DNA of 64,000 bases from JACVRW01 sp036407035 (GTDB taxonomy: Bacteria > Actinomycetota > Thermoleophilia > Solirubrobacterales > Thermoleophilaceae), in NCBI GenBank assembly GCA_036407035.1, contig DASXAA010000147.1, positions 3,223-67,222 of the forward strand, in the 5' to 3' direction. Below, one piece after another: positions 24,160 through 32,446 of this stretch. Every line of letters starts with the position of its first letter. Position 1 is the first letter of the stretch. The notes beneath the pieces were generated by a model. It was given only the letters and a program-made list of their open reading frames with translations, was not told the DNA's origin and did no database searches. A program made the position numbers and the translations under genes.

Positions 24160-25528
24160 GAGCGCTGCCCGCGGGCTCGCGGCTGCGGCGCTCGCGTCGC
24201 TGGTCGTGCTGACCGGCTGCCTCGGCGGCGGCGACGACGACGGCGCGGGGGCCGGCCCGGCGCCGAGGCTGAGCGCGTCGCAGCCCTGCCGGGAGGCCCA
24301 CGGCTTCACGTGCTCGACGCTCGTCGTGCCGCTCGACCACGCCCGGCCCGGCGGAGCGACCCTGCGCCTCCAGGTCGGCTCGGCGGGCGACGCGGACGCT
24401 CCGGTGCTGCTCGCGCTGGCGGGCGGCCCCGGGCAGCCCGGCGTCGCGCTCGGCGACAGGACGGTGCGCCGCCTGGGTCCCGCCGCCCGCGACTACCGCC
24501 TCGTCATGTACGACCAGCGCGGGACCGGCGACGGGGCCCTGCGGTGCCCGGCGCTCCAGCGGGCGATGGGCTCGTCCGACCTGTACCCGCCGCCGGCGCC
24601 GGCCGTGCGCGAGTGCGCGCGGGCGCTCGGCCCGGCGCGGCGCCTGTTCGGCACCGACGACGTGGTCGAGGACATGGAGGCGCTGCGGCGCGCGCTCGGC
24701 GTGGACAAGTGGACGCTCTCCGGTGTCTCGTACGGGACCTTCGTCGCCGCGCGGTACGCGCTCGCCCACCCCGAGCACGTGCAGGCGCTCGTGCTCGACT
24801 CGGTCGTGCCGCACGCGGGCCGCGAGGACTTGGCGGTCGCCGGGATGAGCGAGACGCCGCGCGTCCTGCGCCTCGCGTGCGCGAGCCGCCGCTGCCCGGG
24901 CGACCCGGTGGCGGACCTGCGCGCGGTCGTGCGCCGGACCGGCAGGGGCCCGCAGCTGCTCGACGCCCTGACCTTCACGAGCATCATCGACCCGACGTAC
25001 CGGCGGATCGACGTGCCGTCCATCCTCCACGACGCCCGCCCGGGCGACACGGCTCGGCTCGACCGCTTCCTCGGAACCGTCCGCCGCTTCAGCGCCGCCG
25101 GCGCCGAGTTCCTGAGCCAGGGGCTCCACGCCAGCTCGCTGTGCGCCGACTGGCGCTTCCCCTGGGGCGACTCGGAGGCGCCGCTCGCCGGCCGCGAGGA
25201 CGCGGTCCGGGCGCACGCCCGGCGGCTGTCGCCGCGGCAGCTCGGGCCGTTCGACCGCGCGACCGCCACCGGCAACGGATTCATCCGCCAGTGCCTTTAC
25301 TGGCCGCCGACGCCGGCCACGCCGGCGCCGCGGCCGGGCACGAGGCTGCCCGCGGTCCCGACGCTGCTCCTGAGCGGCGACCGCGACCTCTCGACCCCCC
25401 TGAAATGGGCACGCGAGGAGGCGGCGCTGGCGCCGGAAGGCCGGCTCGTGGTGATCCGCGGCGCGGGCCACAGCGTGGAGCGGACGCCCGCGGGGCGGCG
25501 GGCGATCCGGGCGTTCCTGCAGCGTTAA
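24131..25528 (+). CDS. secreted lipoprotein alpha/beta hydrolase (tripeptidyl-aminopeptidase-like, S33)
   Basis: The 465-aa protein has a signal peptide ending in a lipobox LTGC. The mature part has GGPGQPG (oxyanion region), YDQRGTGDG, the nucleophile elbow GVSYGTF, the catalytic Asp in LLSGDRDLSTP and the His in RGAGHSVERT. This matches the TAP/S33 peptidase-like family with a C-terminal TAP domain; secreted members trim peptides or hydrolyse esters. The ATG lies in the right arm of a large inverted repeat, so the first 10 residues are encoded by repeat DNA. The stop overlaps the convergent LLM gene by 4 bases. Confidence 0.9.
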   Translation: MLASPGGSRLSAARGLAAAALASLVVLTGCLGGGDDDGAGAGPAPRLSASQPCREAHGFTCSTLVVPLDHARPGGATLRLQVGSAGDADAPVLLALAGGPGQPGVALGDRTVRRLGPAARDYRLVMYDQRGTGDGALRCPALQRAMGSSDLYPPPAPAVRECARALGPARRLFGTDDVVEDMEALRRALGVDKWTLSGVSYGTFVAARYALAHPEHVQALVLDSVVPHAGREDLAVAGMSETPRVLRLACASRRCPGDPVADLRAVVRRTGRGPQLLDALTFTSIIDPTYRRIDVPSILHDARPGDTARLDRFLGTVRRFSAAGAEFLSQGLHASSLCADWRFPWGDSEAPLAGREDAVRAHARRLSPRQLGPFDRATATGNGFIRQCLYWPPTPATPAPRPGTRLPAVPTLLLSGDRDLSTPLKWAREEAALAPEGRLVVIRGAGHSVERTPAGRRAIRAFLQR

Positions 25529-26535
25529 GGGACCGCGCCGCGCGCCGACGCCGCGAGCGCTTCCACGATCCGCGGGCGGTCGCCGAAGGGGAGCGCCAGG
25601 AAGGTCTGCGCGCCGGCGCGCTCGTACTCCGCGAGCCGCTCGTCGAGCTCACGCGGGCGGCAGCAGAGGGCCTGGCCGTCGATCAGCCCGGGGCTGAGCG
25701 CGGCCGCCGCGCCGGCGCGGTCGCCCGCGAGGAAGCGCGCCTGGACCTCGCGCGCGGAGTCGCCCTGTCCCGCCCGCTCGGCCGCCTCGACGTAGAAGTT
25801 CTTCTCGCGCGCGCCCATCCCGCCGAGGTAGATGGCGAGCCAGGGGCGGGCGAGATCGCGGGCGCGGTCGAGGTCGTCGTCCACGCAGACCATCACGACC
25901 GGGGCGATGTCCACGTCCGTGCCCGCGAACGGGCGCAGCAGCTCCGGCGCCCGCTCGGGCGAGAAGCCGAACGGCAGCCAGCCGTCGGCGATGCGCGCCG
26001 CCTGTTCCACGGCCTTGGGTCCGACGGCGCCGAGGTAGATCGGTATCCGCTCCTGCACCGGCTGAGCGAGCAGCTTGAGCGGCTTCCCGAGCTCGCTGCC
26101 CTCGACCGGCAGCCGGTACTCGCGCCCCACGTACTCGAGCGGGGCTTCGCGCGCGAGCGCGGCGCGCACGATCTCCACGTACTCGCGGGTGCGGGCAAGC
26201 GGGCGCGCGAACGGGACGCCGTGCCAGCCCTCGGACACCTGCGGGCCCGACACGCCGAGGCCGAGGCGGAAGCGCCCGCCGGAGAGCACGTCGAGGGTGG
26301 CGGCGCTCATGGCGGTCATTGCCGGCGTGCGGCCCGGGATCTGCATCAGGCCCGAGCCGAGCCCCACTCGCTCGGTCACGGCGCCCAGGTGACCGAGCAC
26401 CGAGACGGCGTCCTGACCCCACGCCTCCGCGACCCATACCGAGTCGAGTCCCTCGCGGTCCGCCTGGCGGGCGAGCTCGACCTGCTCCTGCGGCGAGAAC
26501 CACGGCCAGTAGGCGAGAAACAGCCCGACGCGCAC
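25525..26535 (-). CDS. LLM-class F420-dependent oxidoreductase
   Basis: The 336-aa TIM-barrel protein has the F420-LLM hallmarks: VAEAWGQDA, GLGSGLMQIPGRTP, GGRFRLGLGVSGPQ and IYLGAVGPKAVEQAARIADGW. Its length is typical of the F420-dependent methylene-H4MPT-reductase-like branch. Substrate unknown. The GTG start at 26535 has no ribosome site but TAGGAT lies 8 bases upstream on the minus strand (26544-26549), a good leaderless arrangement. It is divergent from an acyl-CoA dehydrogenase 23 bases away. Confidence 0.88.
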   Translation of the reverse strand: MRVGLFLAYWPWFSPQEQVELARQADREGLDSVWVAEAWGQDAVSVLGHLGAVTERVGLGSGLMQIPGRTPAMTAMSAATLDVLSGGRFRLGLGVSGPQVSEGWHGVPFARPLARTREYVEIVRAALAREAPLEYVGREYRLPVEGSELGKPLKLLAQPVQERIPIYLGAVGPKAVEQAARIADGWLPFGFSPERAPELLRPFAGTDVDIAPVVMVCVDDDLDRARDLARPWLAIYLGGMGAREKNFYVEAAERAGQGDSAREVQARFLAGDRAGAAAALSPGLIDGQALCCRPRELDERLAEYERAGAQTFLALPFGDRPRIVEALAASARGAVP

Positions 26536-26558
26536 GGCTTGGCATCCTATGCGGCCCG

Positions 26559-27722
26559 ATGGCGGTGCTTGACCTGGTCCCGAGCGACGAGGAGCGCATG
26601 CTCCGCGACACCGTCGCGGCGATCTGCGCGGACTTCGGGCCGGCCTACTCGCGCGAGAAGCACGCGCGCGGCGAGCCGCCGACCGAGCTGTGGGACGCGC
26701 TCGCGAGCAGGGGCTACCTCGGTGTGAACATCCCGGAGGAGTGGGGCGGCGGCGGGCTCGGGATGTCGATGCTCGCCGCGGTCGGCGAGGAGATCGCCGC
26801 GGCGGGCAGCTCGCTGCTGCTGATCGTAGTGTCGCCGGCGATCGCCGGCAGCATCCTCGCCCGCCACGGGACCGACGAGCAGAAGGAGCGCTGGCTGCGC
26901 GGAATCGCCGCCGGCGCGACGAAGCTCGCGTTCGCGATCACGGAGCCCGACGCCGGCACGAACTCGCACAACCTGCAGACCTCGCTCACGCGCTCGAACG
27001 GCCGCCTGCTGCTGCGCGGGCAGAAGACCTACATCTCGGGGGTCGAGCACGCCGACGCCGTGCTGGTGGTGGCGCGCTCGAGGCAGCCCGACGGGGCGCT
27101 CGGGCTGCCGTCGCTCGCGATCGTGGACGTGGACGCGCCCGGCTTCACACGCGAGGCGATCCCGATGCCGTACGTCGGCCCGGACAGGCAGTGGCAGCTG
27201 TTCTTCGACGACGTCGAGGTCGAGGAGGACCGGCTGATCGGCGGCGAGGGCCGCGGGCTCGGCCCGGTGTTCGACGGGCTGAACCCGGAGCGGATCATGG
27301 GGGCCGCGATCGCCTGCGGCGCGGGGCGGCGGGCGCTGCGGCGCGCTTCGGAGTACGCGAACGAGCGCAACGTGTGGGGCGTGCCGATCGGCGCGCACCA
27401 GGGAATCGCCCATCCGCTGGCGGAGGCGAAGATCGAGCTGGAGCTGGCGCGGCTGATGATGCAGAAGGCCGCCGCGCTCTACGACGCCGGCGCGCCCGGC
27501 GCCGGCGAGGCCAGCAACATGGCGAAGTACGCGGCCGCGGAGGCGGCGATCGAGTGCGTGGACCGGGCGATCCAGGCGCACGGCGGCAACGGGTTCGCGC
27601 TCGAGTACGGGCTGAGCGACATGTGGTGGGGCGTGCGGCTGGCGCGCACGGCGCCGGTGTCGCGCGAGATGGTCCTCAACTACGTGGCCGAGCACTCGCT
27701 CGGGCTGCCGAAGAGCTACTAG
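26559..27722 (+). CDS. acyl-CoA dehydrogenase
   Basis: The 387-aa flavoprotein oxidises acyl-CoA to trans-2-enoyl-CoA in beta-oxidation. It has the FAD/substrate motif FAITEPDAGTNSHNL, the middle beta domain (WQLFFDDVEVEEDRLIGGEG), RRALRRASEYANERNVWG and the C-terminal AIQAHGGNGFALEYG. The position of the usual catalytic Glu is occupied by Glu-Tyr-Gly (ALEYG). The start is probably leaderless, with an AT-containing element CATCCTAT just upstream. Its stop codon shares a base with the GTG of the next gene. Confidence 0.92.
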   Translation: MAVLDLVPSDEERMLRDTVAAICADFGPAYSREKHARGEPPTELWDALASRGYLGVNIPEEWGGGGLGMSMLAAVGEEIAAAGSSLLLIVVSPAIAGSILARHGTDEQKERWLRGIAAGATKLAFAITEPDAGTNSHNLQTSLTRSNGRLLLRGQKTYISGVEHADAVLVVARSRQPDGALGLPSLAIVDVDAPGFTREAIPMPYVGPDRQWQLFFDDVEVEEDRLIGGEGRGLGPVFDGLNPERIMGAAIACGAGRRALRRASEYANERNVWGVPIGAHQGIAHPLAEAKIELELARLMMQKAAALYDAGAPGAGEASNMAKYAAAEAAIECVDRAIQAHGGNGFALEYGLSDMWWGVRLARTAPVSREMVLNYVAEHSLGLPKSY

Positions 27723-28528
27723 TGCGCTCAGTGGTGGTGGTCTTGCTGGCCGTGCTGGTGCCGGCGGGGTCGGCCGTGGCGGCGCGGCAGCGGCCGTGGC
27801 GGCCGCACGTGCGCGCCGCCGCGCACTGGGCGGCGGCGAGGCAGGGCGCGGTCAGCTTCTCGGTGCGGACCGAGCGCCGGCGGTGGGGGATGGACGCGCG
27901 GCGCGGCGTGCCCTCGGCGAGCGTGCTCAAGGCGATGCTGCTGGTGGCGTACATGCGCCGGCCGGAGGTGCGGTCGCGGCCGCTGCGCCCGGCGGACCGG
28001 CGCCTGCTGGCCCCGATGATCCGCCGATCCGACAACGTCGCGGCCACGCGCGTGCGGAACATCGTCGGCGACGGCGGGCTCGTTGCGCTGGCGCGGCGGG
28101 CGCGCATGAGGGGCTTCCGCCCGGCGCCGGTGTGGGGGCTGTCGCGCATCGACGCGGCCGACCAGACGCGCTTCTTCCTGCACGTGGACCGGTTCATGCC
28201 GCGCCGCCACCGGCGCGCCGGGATGCGGCTGCTGAGGACGATCGTGCGCTCGCAGCGGTGGGGCATCGGCCGCGTGCGGCCGCCCGGGTGGGCGCTGTAC
28301 TTCAAGGGCGGCTGGGGCTCGGGCACGGGCGCGGTGGACCACCAGGTCGCCCTCCTGCGCCGGGGGCGCCGGCGGGTGGCGGTCGCGGTGATGACCACGT
28401 CGAGCCCGAGCCACGCGTACGCGTGCGCGACGCTCCGCGCCGTTTTTGGCCGGCTCCTGCGCGGCCTGGGCCCGGGCAGCCGGGTGCCCCGGGCGCCGCG
28501 GGTGCCGTGGGGTGGGCCAGCCGGTTGA
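27722..28528 (+). CDS. secreted serine hydrolase, class A beta-lactamase fold
   Basis: The 268-aa protein starts with a signal peptide (VVVLLAVLVPAGSAVAA). The penicillin-binding fold motifs are SVLK (Ser-x-x-Lys), SDN in IRRSDNVAA and KGGWGSG in place of KTG. It resembles beta-lactamase-related peptidoglycan hydrolases rather than a resistance enzyme, because the omega-loop Glu motif is not evident. The mature part is unusually Arg-rich. The GTG start overlaps the acyl-CoA dehydrogenase stop by one base. Confidence 0.8.
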   Translation: MRSVVVVLLAVLVPAGSAVAARQRPWRPHVRAAAHWAAARQGAVSFSVRTERRRWGMDARRGVPSASVLKAMLLVAYMRRPEVRSRPLRPADRRLLAPMIRRSDNVAATRVRNIVGDGGLVALARRARMRGFRPAPVWGLSRIDAADQTRFFLHVDRFMPRRHRRAGMRLLRTIVRSQRWGIGRVRPPGWALYFKGGWGSGTGAVDHQVALLRRGRRRVAVAVMTTSSPSHAYACATLRAVFGRLLRGLGPGSRVPRAPRVPWGGPAG

Positions 28529-28584
28529 TTCCGCAGTGTGCGCAGGGCGTCGGCACGGGCCGTTTTGGGGTCGCGGGCGAATGG

Positions 28585-28640
28585 GCGGGATGGGAGGTGG
28601 CCTTGGCTGGGGAAGGGGTCGGGCTCGCCTGCGCCGGTGG
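28585..28640 (+). repeat. dispersed intergenic repeat, copy 1
   Basis: The segment contains GGGATGGGAGG and GGCTGGGGAAGGGG in the same order and spacing as 63367-63425, followed in both by GGCTCGC and GCCGG. Both copies lie in gaps without genes. Confidence 0.7.
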
Positions 28641-28734
28641 GGCGGCGCGGCGGCCGCTCGCGGCCCGGACGCCCGGCCGTCCGCAGCGGCACCCGCCCGC
28701 GCGGGCGCCGCGCGACGGCGCCTTTCGTTCCACC

Positions 28735-28773
28735 GTGGTCGATCGTGGGGCTATACGCCCCAAGATCGACCAC
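28735..28773 (+). terminator. strong two-part hairpin
   Basis: GTGGTCGATC (28735-28744) pairs with GATCGACCAC (28764-28773), and inside it GGGGC pairs with GCCCC around a TATAC loop, with a 2x2 internal mismatch (GT/AA). Being symmetrical it could terminate transcription from both sides. Confidence 0.5.
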
Positions 28774-29006
28774 CGTTGTTGAGAGATCCGGCGGCGGCGC
28801 CCCTCGCCGGCGACAGCCGCCCGGCCATGGGATCACCATCTAGGAGAGCGGGCCCAGTCGGCCGACGGCCCAAGCGTCCTATCCAGGTGTTGCACAGCAA
28901 CACTCAAGTGACGGTTGCCCGACAATGCGGCCGGGCCGCTTCGGGCGACCCCTTTAGTGCTGCCGTTTCCGGTGGATCCCGCCGGCCCAAGAAATCGACT
29001 GCCGGG

Positions 29007-29681
29007 CTAGGCGCTCTCCCGCGCCGCCACCTCCGGGCCCGCCAGCAGCGACAGCTGCACGAACACCAGCACCGGCTCGAGCTCCGGCAGGTCCTCGGCG
29101 CCGGACTGGCGGATGTGGCGCGAGACGATGTCGTCCACCGCGGCGACCACCGCGTGGAACACCTCCACCGGCGGCCGCGGCAGGTCCTCGATCTCGTCCC
29201 GCGCGCCGGCCTGCAGGCGGCGCAGGCCGTCGGCGTAGCGGTCGCGCGCGCGCTCGCGCATCTCGGCCGCGCGCGGGCCCGCCGCGGCGACCTCGATCAG
29301 GAAGACGCGCGCGAGGGCCGGGTCGCCGGCGAGCCAGCGCAGGTAGGCGCGCACGCCGGCGCGGGTCCGCTCGAGCCAGCCGACCGACGGATCGCGCTGG
29401 GCGACGCGGACGCGCTCGTAGAGCTCGTCGCTGGCCGCCTCGTAGGCCGCGATGAAGCAGTCCTCCTTGTCGCGGAAGTGCTCGTAGAAGGTCTTCTTCG
29501 AGACCCCGGCGTGGCGGACGATCTCGTCGATGGTGGCGGCGGCGTAGCCCCTGTCGGCCACGGCCCGGCCGACCGCCTCCAGCAGGCGGGCGCGCTGCGA
29601 CGCCGCGACGAGCTCGCGGTCGAGGCCATGGGACCCGCGGGGCAGGCGGCGAGGGATGTCGGTGGGCTCTATTTCGGTCAC
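29007..29681 (-). CDS. TetR-family transcriptional regulator
   Basis: The 224-aa protein has the N-terminal TetR helix-turn-helix (LLEAVGRAVADRGYAAATI; IVRHAGVSKKTFYEHFRDK) and a C-terminal ligand-binding domain with a TetR_C-like pattern (YLRWLAGDPALARVFLIEV). It is divergent from two acyl-CoA dehydrogenase genes, with only 58 bases between starts that hold two inverted repeats, so it probably represses them in response to an acyl-CoA. The GTG at 29681 is taken as start. Whether it also binds the TTGACTNGTCAGTCAA sites elsewhere in the window is untested. Confidence 0.88.
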   Translation of the reverse strand: MTEIEPTDIPRRLPRGSHGLDRELVAASQRARLLEAVGRAVADRGYAAATIDEIVRHAGVSKKTFYEHFRDKEDCFIAAYEAASDELYERVRVAQRDPSVGWLERTRAGVRAYLRWLAGDPALARVFLIEVAAAGPRAAEMRERARDRYADGLRRLQAGARDEIEDLPRPPVEVFHAVVAAVDDIVSRHIRQSGAEDLPELEPVLVFVQLSLLAGPEVAARESA

Positions 29682-29690
29682 TTCGGGACT

Positions 29691-29730
29691 TCCCCCAAGT
29701 GGGGGGACCGTTTGTGTACTGCCTGGTACA
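29691..29730. promoter_or_regulatory. TetR / acyl-CoA dehydrogenase divergent regulatory region
   Basis: TCCCCC-AAGT-GGGGGGA (29691-29707) and TGTAC-TGCCTG-GTACA (29715-29730) are inverted repeats between the divergent starts. The second overlaps the putative -10 TACATT (29727-29732), so a bound regulator would block the acyl-CoA dehydrogenase promoter. Confidence 0.55.
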
Positions 29731-29740
29731 TTACCGCCCA
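29727..29740 (+). promoter_or_regulatory. putative leaderless -10 element for acyl-CoA dehydrogenase
   Basis: TACATT (29727-29732) is followed by 7 bases and ATG 29740 with no ribosome site. Confidence 0.5.
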
Positions 29741-30876
29741 TGGATCTCACCCTCTCCCCCTCGGAAGCACAGTTCCGCGACGAGCTTCGCTCCTGGCTCC
29801 AGGAGAACCACCCGGGAGAGGACCCGCCCGGAGACGACGACGCCTTCGAGCACCGCCGCCGGTGGCAGGCCAAGATGCACGAGGCCGGCTACGCCGGCCT
29901 CTCGTGGCCCAAGGAGTACGGCGGCCGCGGCGCCACGCTCGTCGAGCAGGCGATCTTCGGGGAGGAGATGGCGCGCGCCAAGGCGCCCGCCGCCGTCAAC
30001 GTGCTCGGCCTCGTCATGGGCGGCCCGGTGGTCATGACCCACGGCACCGACGAGCAGAAGGAGCGCTGGCTGAGACCGATCCTCACCGCCGAGGAGATCT
30101 GGTGCCAGGGCTTCTCGGAGCCCGAGTCCGGCTCCGACCTCGCGTCGCTGAAGACGAAGGCCGTGAAGTCGAACGGCGAGTGGGTCGTCACGGGTCAAAA
30201 GGTCTGGACGACCTACGCCCACCGCGCCAAGTGGTGCATGCTCGTCGCGCGCACGGACCCCGACGTGCCCAAGCACCAGGGCCTCACCTACTTCATCATG
30301 GACATGGAGCAGGACGCGGTGCAGGTGCGTCCGCTCGTCCAGATCACTCGCGAGCCCGAGTTCAACGAGCTCTTCATCGAGGAGGCGCGCATCCCCGACG
30401 AGAACGTCGTCGGCGGTGTGGGCAACGGCTGGGCGGTCGCGATCACCACGCTGATGAACGAGCGCGCCGGCCTCGGGGCGGCGTCCGCCGCCGGCGTGCG
30501 GATCGCGCTCGACGAGCTGAAGGAGCTCGCCCGCGAGCGCGGCGTCACCGACGACCCGGTGATCCGGCAGAAGCTCGCCCAGCTCACGATCGAGGTCGAG
30601 CTGCTCCGCCTCAACTCCTGGCGCGGCCTCACGCAGATCATGAAGACCGGCGTCCCAGGGCCAGAGGGCTCGCTGCCTAAGTGGCAGTGGGGCGAGATCA
30701 ACCAGGCCCTGACCGAGCTCGCCATCGACATCCTCGGCGAGGACGGCGCGGCCTGGGACTCGCCCTGGACCTACCGCTTCCTGCGCGCCCGCGCCAACTC
30801 GATCGAGGGCGGCACCACCGAGATCCTGAAGAACATCGTCGCCGAGCGGGTGCTCGGCCTGCCCAAGCTGCGCTGA
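29740..30876 (+). CDS. acyl-CoA dehydrogenase
   Basis: The 378-aa flavoprotein has WCQGFSEPESGSDLASLKTKA (the acyl-CoA/FAD segment, here one residue over a usual window), GQKVWTTYAHRAKWCMLVART, the beta-domain FNELFIEEARIPDENVVG and the C-terminal ANSIEGGTTEILKNIVAERV. The pattern TEILKNIVAERVLGLP is typical of the FadE17/FadE-like branch of actinobacteria, which often works as a heteromer with a second dehydrogenase subunit. The next gene, 11 bases downstream, is such a partner. It is divergent from a TetR gene and probably leaderless. Confidence 0.92.
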   Translation: MDLTLSPSEAQFRDELRSWLQENHPGEDPPGDDDAFEHRRRWQAKMHEAGYAGLSWPKEYGGRGATLVEQAIFGEEMARAKAPAAVNVLGLVMGGPVVMTHGTDEQKERWLRPILTAEEIWCQGFSEPESGSDLASLKTKAVKSNGEWVVTGQKVWTTYAHRAKWCMLVARTDPDVPKHQGLTYFIMDMEQDAVQVRPLVQITREPEFNELFIEEARIPDENVVGGVGNGWAVAITTLMNERAGLGAASAAGVRIALDELKELARERGVTDDPVIRQKLAQLTIEVELLRLNSWRGLTQIMKTGVPGPEGSLPKWQWGEINQALTELAIDILGEDGAAWDSPWTYRFLRARANSIEGGTTEILKNIVAERVLGLPKLR

Positions 30877-30887
30877 GAGGAGCCCCA

Positions 30888-31907
30888 GTGAACTTCGACT
30901 TCTCCGACGACCAGCAGGCGATCAAGCGCACCGCCAAGGAGCTCCTCGCGAGCCGCTTCAAGCTCGAGCGCGTGCGCGAGCTCGCCGAGGCGGGCACCTA
31001 CGACGACGACGCCTGGAAGGAGCTCTCGGAGCTCGGCTGGCCCGGCATCTTCGTCGACGAGGCGAACGGCGGCCAGGGCCTCGGCGTGCTCGAGCTCGTG
31101 ATCCTGATGGAGGAGCTCGGCTACGTGCTCGCGCCGCTGCCGTTCCTCTCCAACGCCGCCGCGGGCGTCGTGCTGCAGCACGCCGGCTCCGACGCCCAGC
31201 GCGAGCGCTGGCTGCCGGGCATCGCGTCCGGCGAGGCGCGCGGCACGGTCGGCGTGCTCTCGGGCGGCGAGGCCAGGCTCGTCCCCGACGCGGACTCCGC
31301 GGACGTGATCGTGCTCGTCGGGTCCGACGGCGGCACGGTGGTGGAGGCCTCGGCAGCCGAGATCGAGCCGCTCACGACGATGGACAACACGCGCCGCTTC
31401 GCCCGCGTGCGGACGGACGGCGGCGAGCCGCTCGAGGGCGACCCGGCCGCGGGCATGGACCGCGTCGCGGCCGCGGTGGCCGCGGAGCTGACCGGCGTCT
31501 CGCAGCGGGCCATGGAGATGGCCGTGGAGTACGCCCGCGACCGCAAGCAGTTCGGCCGCCCGATCGGCGCCTACCAGGCCGTTTCGCACAAGTGCGCCCA
31601 GATGCTGCTCGAGGTCGAGGGCGCTCGCTCGGGCGCCTACTACGCGGGCTGGACCGCCGACGCCGAGCCGGACTCGCTCCCGCTCGCCGCCTCGATGGCG
31701 AAGGCGTACGCGTCGGACGCGGGCTGGCGCGTGACCGCGGCGGCGCTTCAGGTGCACGGCGGGATCGGCTTCACATGGGAGCACGACCTCCACTTCTTCC
31801 TGAAGCGGGCCAAGGTCGACGGCCTCCTCTACGGGTCGTCCGGCGAGCACCGCGAGCGGGTCGCGTCGCTGGCCGGCCTGCCGGCGGCCGAGCCGGCCAC
31901 CGCCTGA
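30888..31907 (+). CDS. acyl-CoA dehydrogenase, second subunit type
   Basis: The 339-aa protein starts VNFDFSDDQQAIKRTAKELL and has the acyl-CoA dehydrogenase N-terminal, middle and C-terminal domains in shortened form; the C-terminal domain reads AMEMAVEYARDRKQFGRPIG and LQVHGGIGFTWEHDLHFFLK. The middle domain lacks the usual long FAD loop. Adjacent long/short acyl-CoA dehydrogenase pairs in actinobacteria often form alpha2-beta2 enzymes acting on steroid or bulky acyl-CoAs, and that is likely here (inference). GTG start with GAGGAG upstream (30877-30882), 11 bases after the first gene. Confidence 0.9.
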   Translation: MNFDFSDDQQAIKRTAKELLASRFKLERVRELAEAGTYDDDAWKELSELGWPGIFVDEANGGQGLGVLELVILMEELGYVLAPLPFLSNAAAGVVLQHAGSDAQRERWLPGIASGEARGTVGVLSGGEARLVPDADSADVIVLVGSDGGTVVEASAAEIEPLTTMDNTRRFARVRTDGGEPLEGDPAAGMDRVAAAVAAELTGVSQRAMEMAVEYARDRKQFGRPIGAYQAVSHKCAQMLLEVEGARSGAYYAGWTADAEPDSLPLAASMAKAYASDAGWRVTAAALQVHGGIGFTWEHDLHFFLKRAKVDGLLYGSSGEHRERVASLAGLPAAEPATA

Positions 31908-31908
31908 C

Positions 31909-32397
31909 CTACTGCGGGCCGCGCCCCGTGATCGCGGCCATCACCGAGATCAGCCTCGACGGCTTGCGCTCCGGCCGGTGCTCGGTGCGCACCGGCGGCT
32001 TCGGCGGCGAGGCGACCACGTGCTGCACCGGCACCGACGTCAGCTTCTCGATGCGATGCGGAAGGTCGAGGGCGAGCCAGCGCGAGGAGTCGGTGGGCAG
32101 CGTGGAGATGATCACCTCGTCGTAGCGCATCGGGTCCCAGACCTCGTGGACCGCGGCGATCGGGTCCGGGTCGCCGACCGTCCCCTCGACCTCGAGCTCC
32201 GCTTCGCGCAGGCGTTCGAGCGCGGTGTCGAGCACCACGCGGGCGGCCTCACGGCCTTCCCGGCCGCCGCCCGTCGCCGGGACGAGCAGGGTGAACCCGC
32301 ACGTACCGCGTGCGGCCCTCTGCCTGAGCGCGTCGAGCAGCTCGTCGGAGGTGGCGGTCACATTCGCCATAACCAGCACGCTGTACTTCCAGGACAT
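31909..32397 (-). CDS. universal-stress-like conserved protein
   Basis: The 162-aa protein has an alpha/beta pattern: SVLVMANVTATSDELLDALR, FTLLVPATGGG, GDPDPIAAVHEVWDPMRYDE, VIISTLPTDSSRWLALDLPH and SVPVQHVVA. The VIISTLP...RWLALDLPHRI segment is common in actinobacterial Usp-like proteins. A canonical ATP-binding G-2x-G-9x-G(S/T) motif is not clear. It is the last gene of a four-gene minus-strand cluster and ends 1 base from the convergent acyl-CoA dehydrogenase stop. An AGGAGG lies just upstream of the ATG. Confidence 0.7.
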   Translation of the reverse strand: MSWKYSVLVMANVTATSDELLDALRQRAARGTCGFTLLVPATGGGREGREAARVVLDTALERLREAELEVEGTVGDPDPIAAVHEVWDPMRYDEVIISTLPTDSSRWLALDLPHRIEKLTSVPVQHVVASPPKPPVRTEHRPERKPSRLISVMAAITGRGPQ

Positions 32398-32446
32398 TCA
32401 TTCCTCCTGTCCTCGAGCTCCCAACCGACATTATCGCGCGCGGCGG

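Larger units (their letters stand above)
28529..29006. other. 478-bp intergenic region with dispersed repeat and hairpins
   Basis: No gene is supported. It holds a dispersed repeat copy at 28585-28640 (second copy 63367-63425), a strong hairpin at 28735-28773, and a 7-bp stem GTGTTGC-ACA-GCAACAC at 28887-28903. It separates two gene groups that end towards each other. Confidence 0.7.

Noticed and set aside
23998..24162. Target-site duplication for the 158-bp inverted repeat
   Set aside because: GGCTGAG occurs near both ends, but it overlaps the arms, so a real duplication cannot be claimed.
27722..28528. True antibiotic-resistance beta-lactamase
   Set aside because: The KTG motif reads KGG and the omega-loop Glu motif is not evident, so a peptidoglycan or peptide hydrolase is more likely.
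27676..28839. A minus-strand frame of 387 codons over the beta-lactamase-fold gene
   Set aside because: Low-complexity Arg/Pro/Ala translation; the plus-strand gene has signal peptide and SxxK/SDN motifs.
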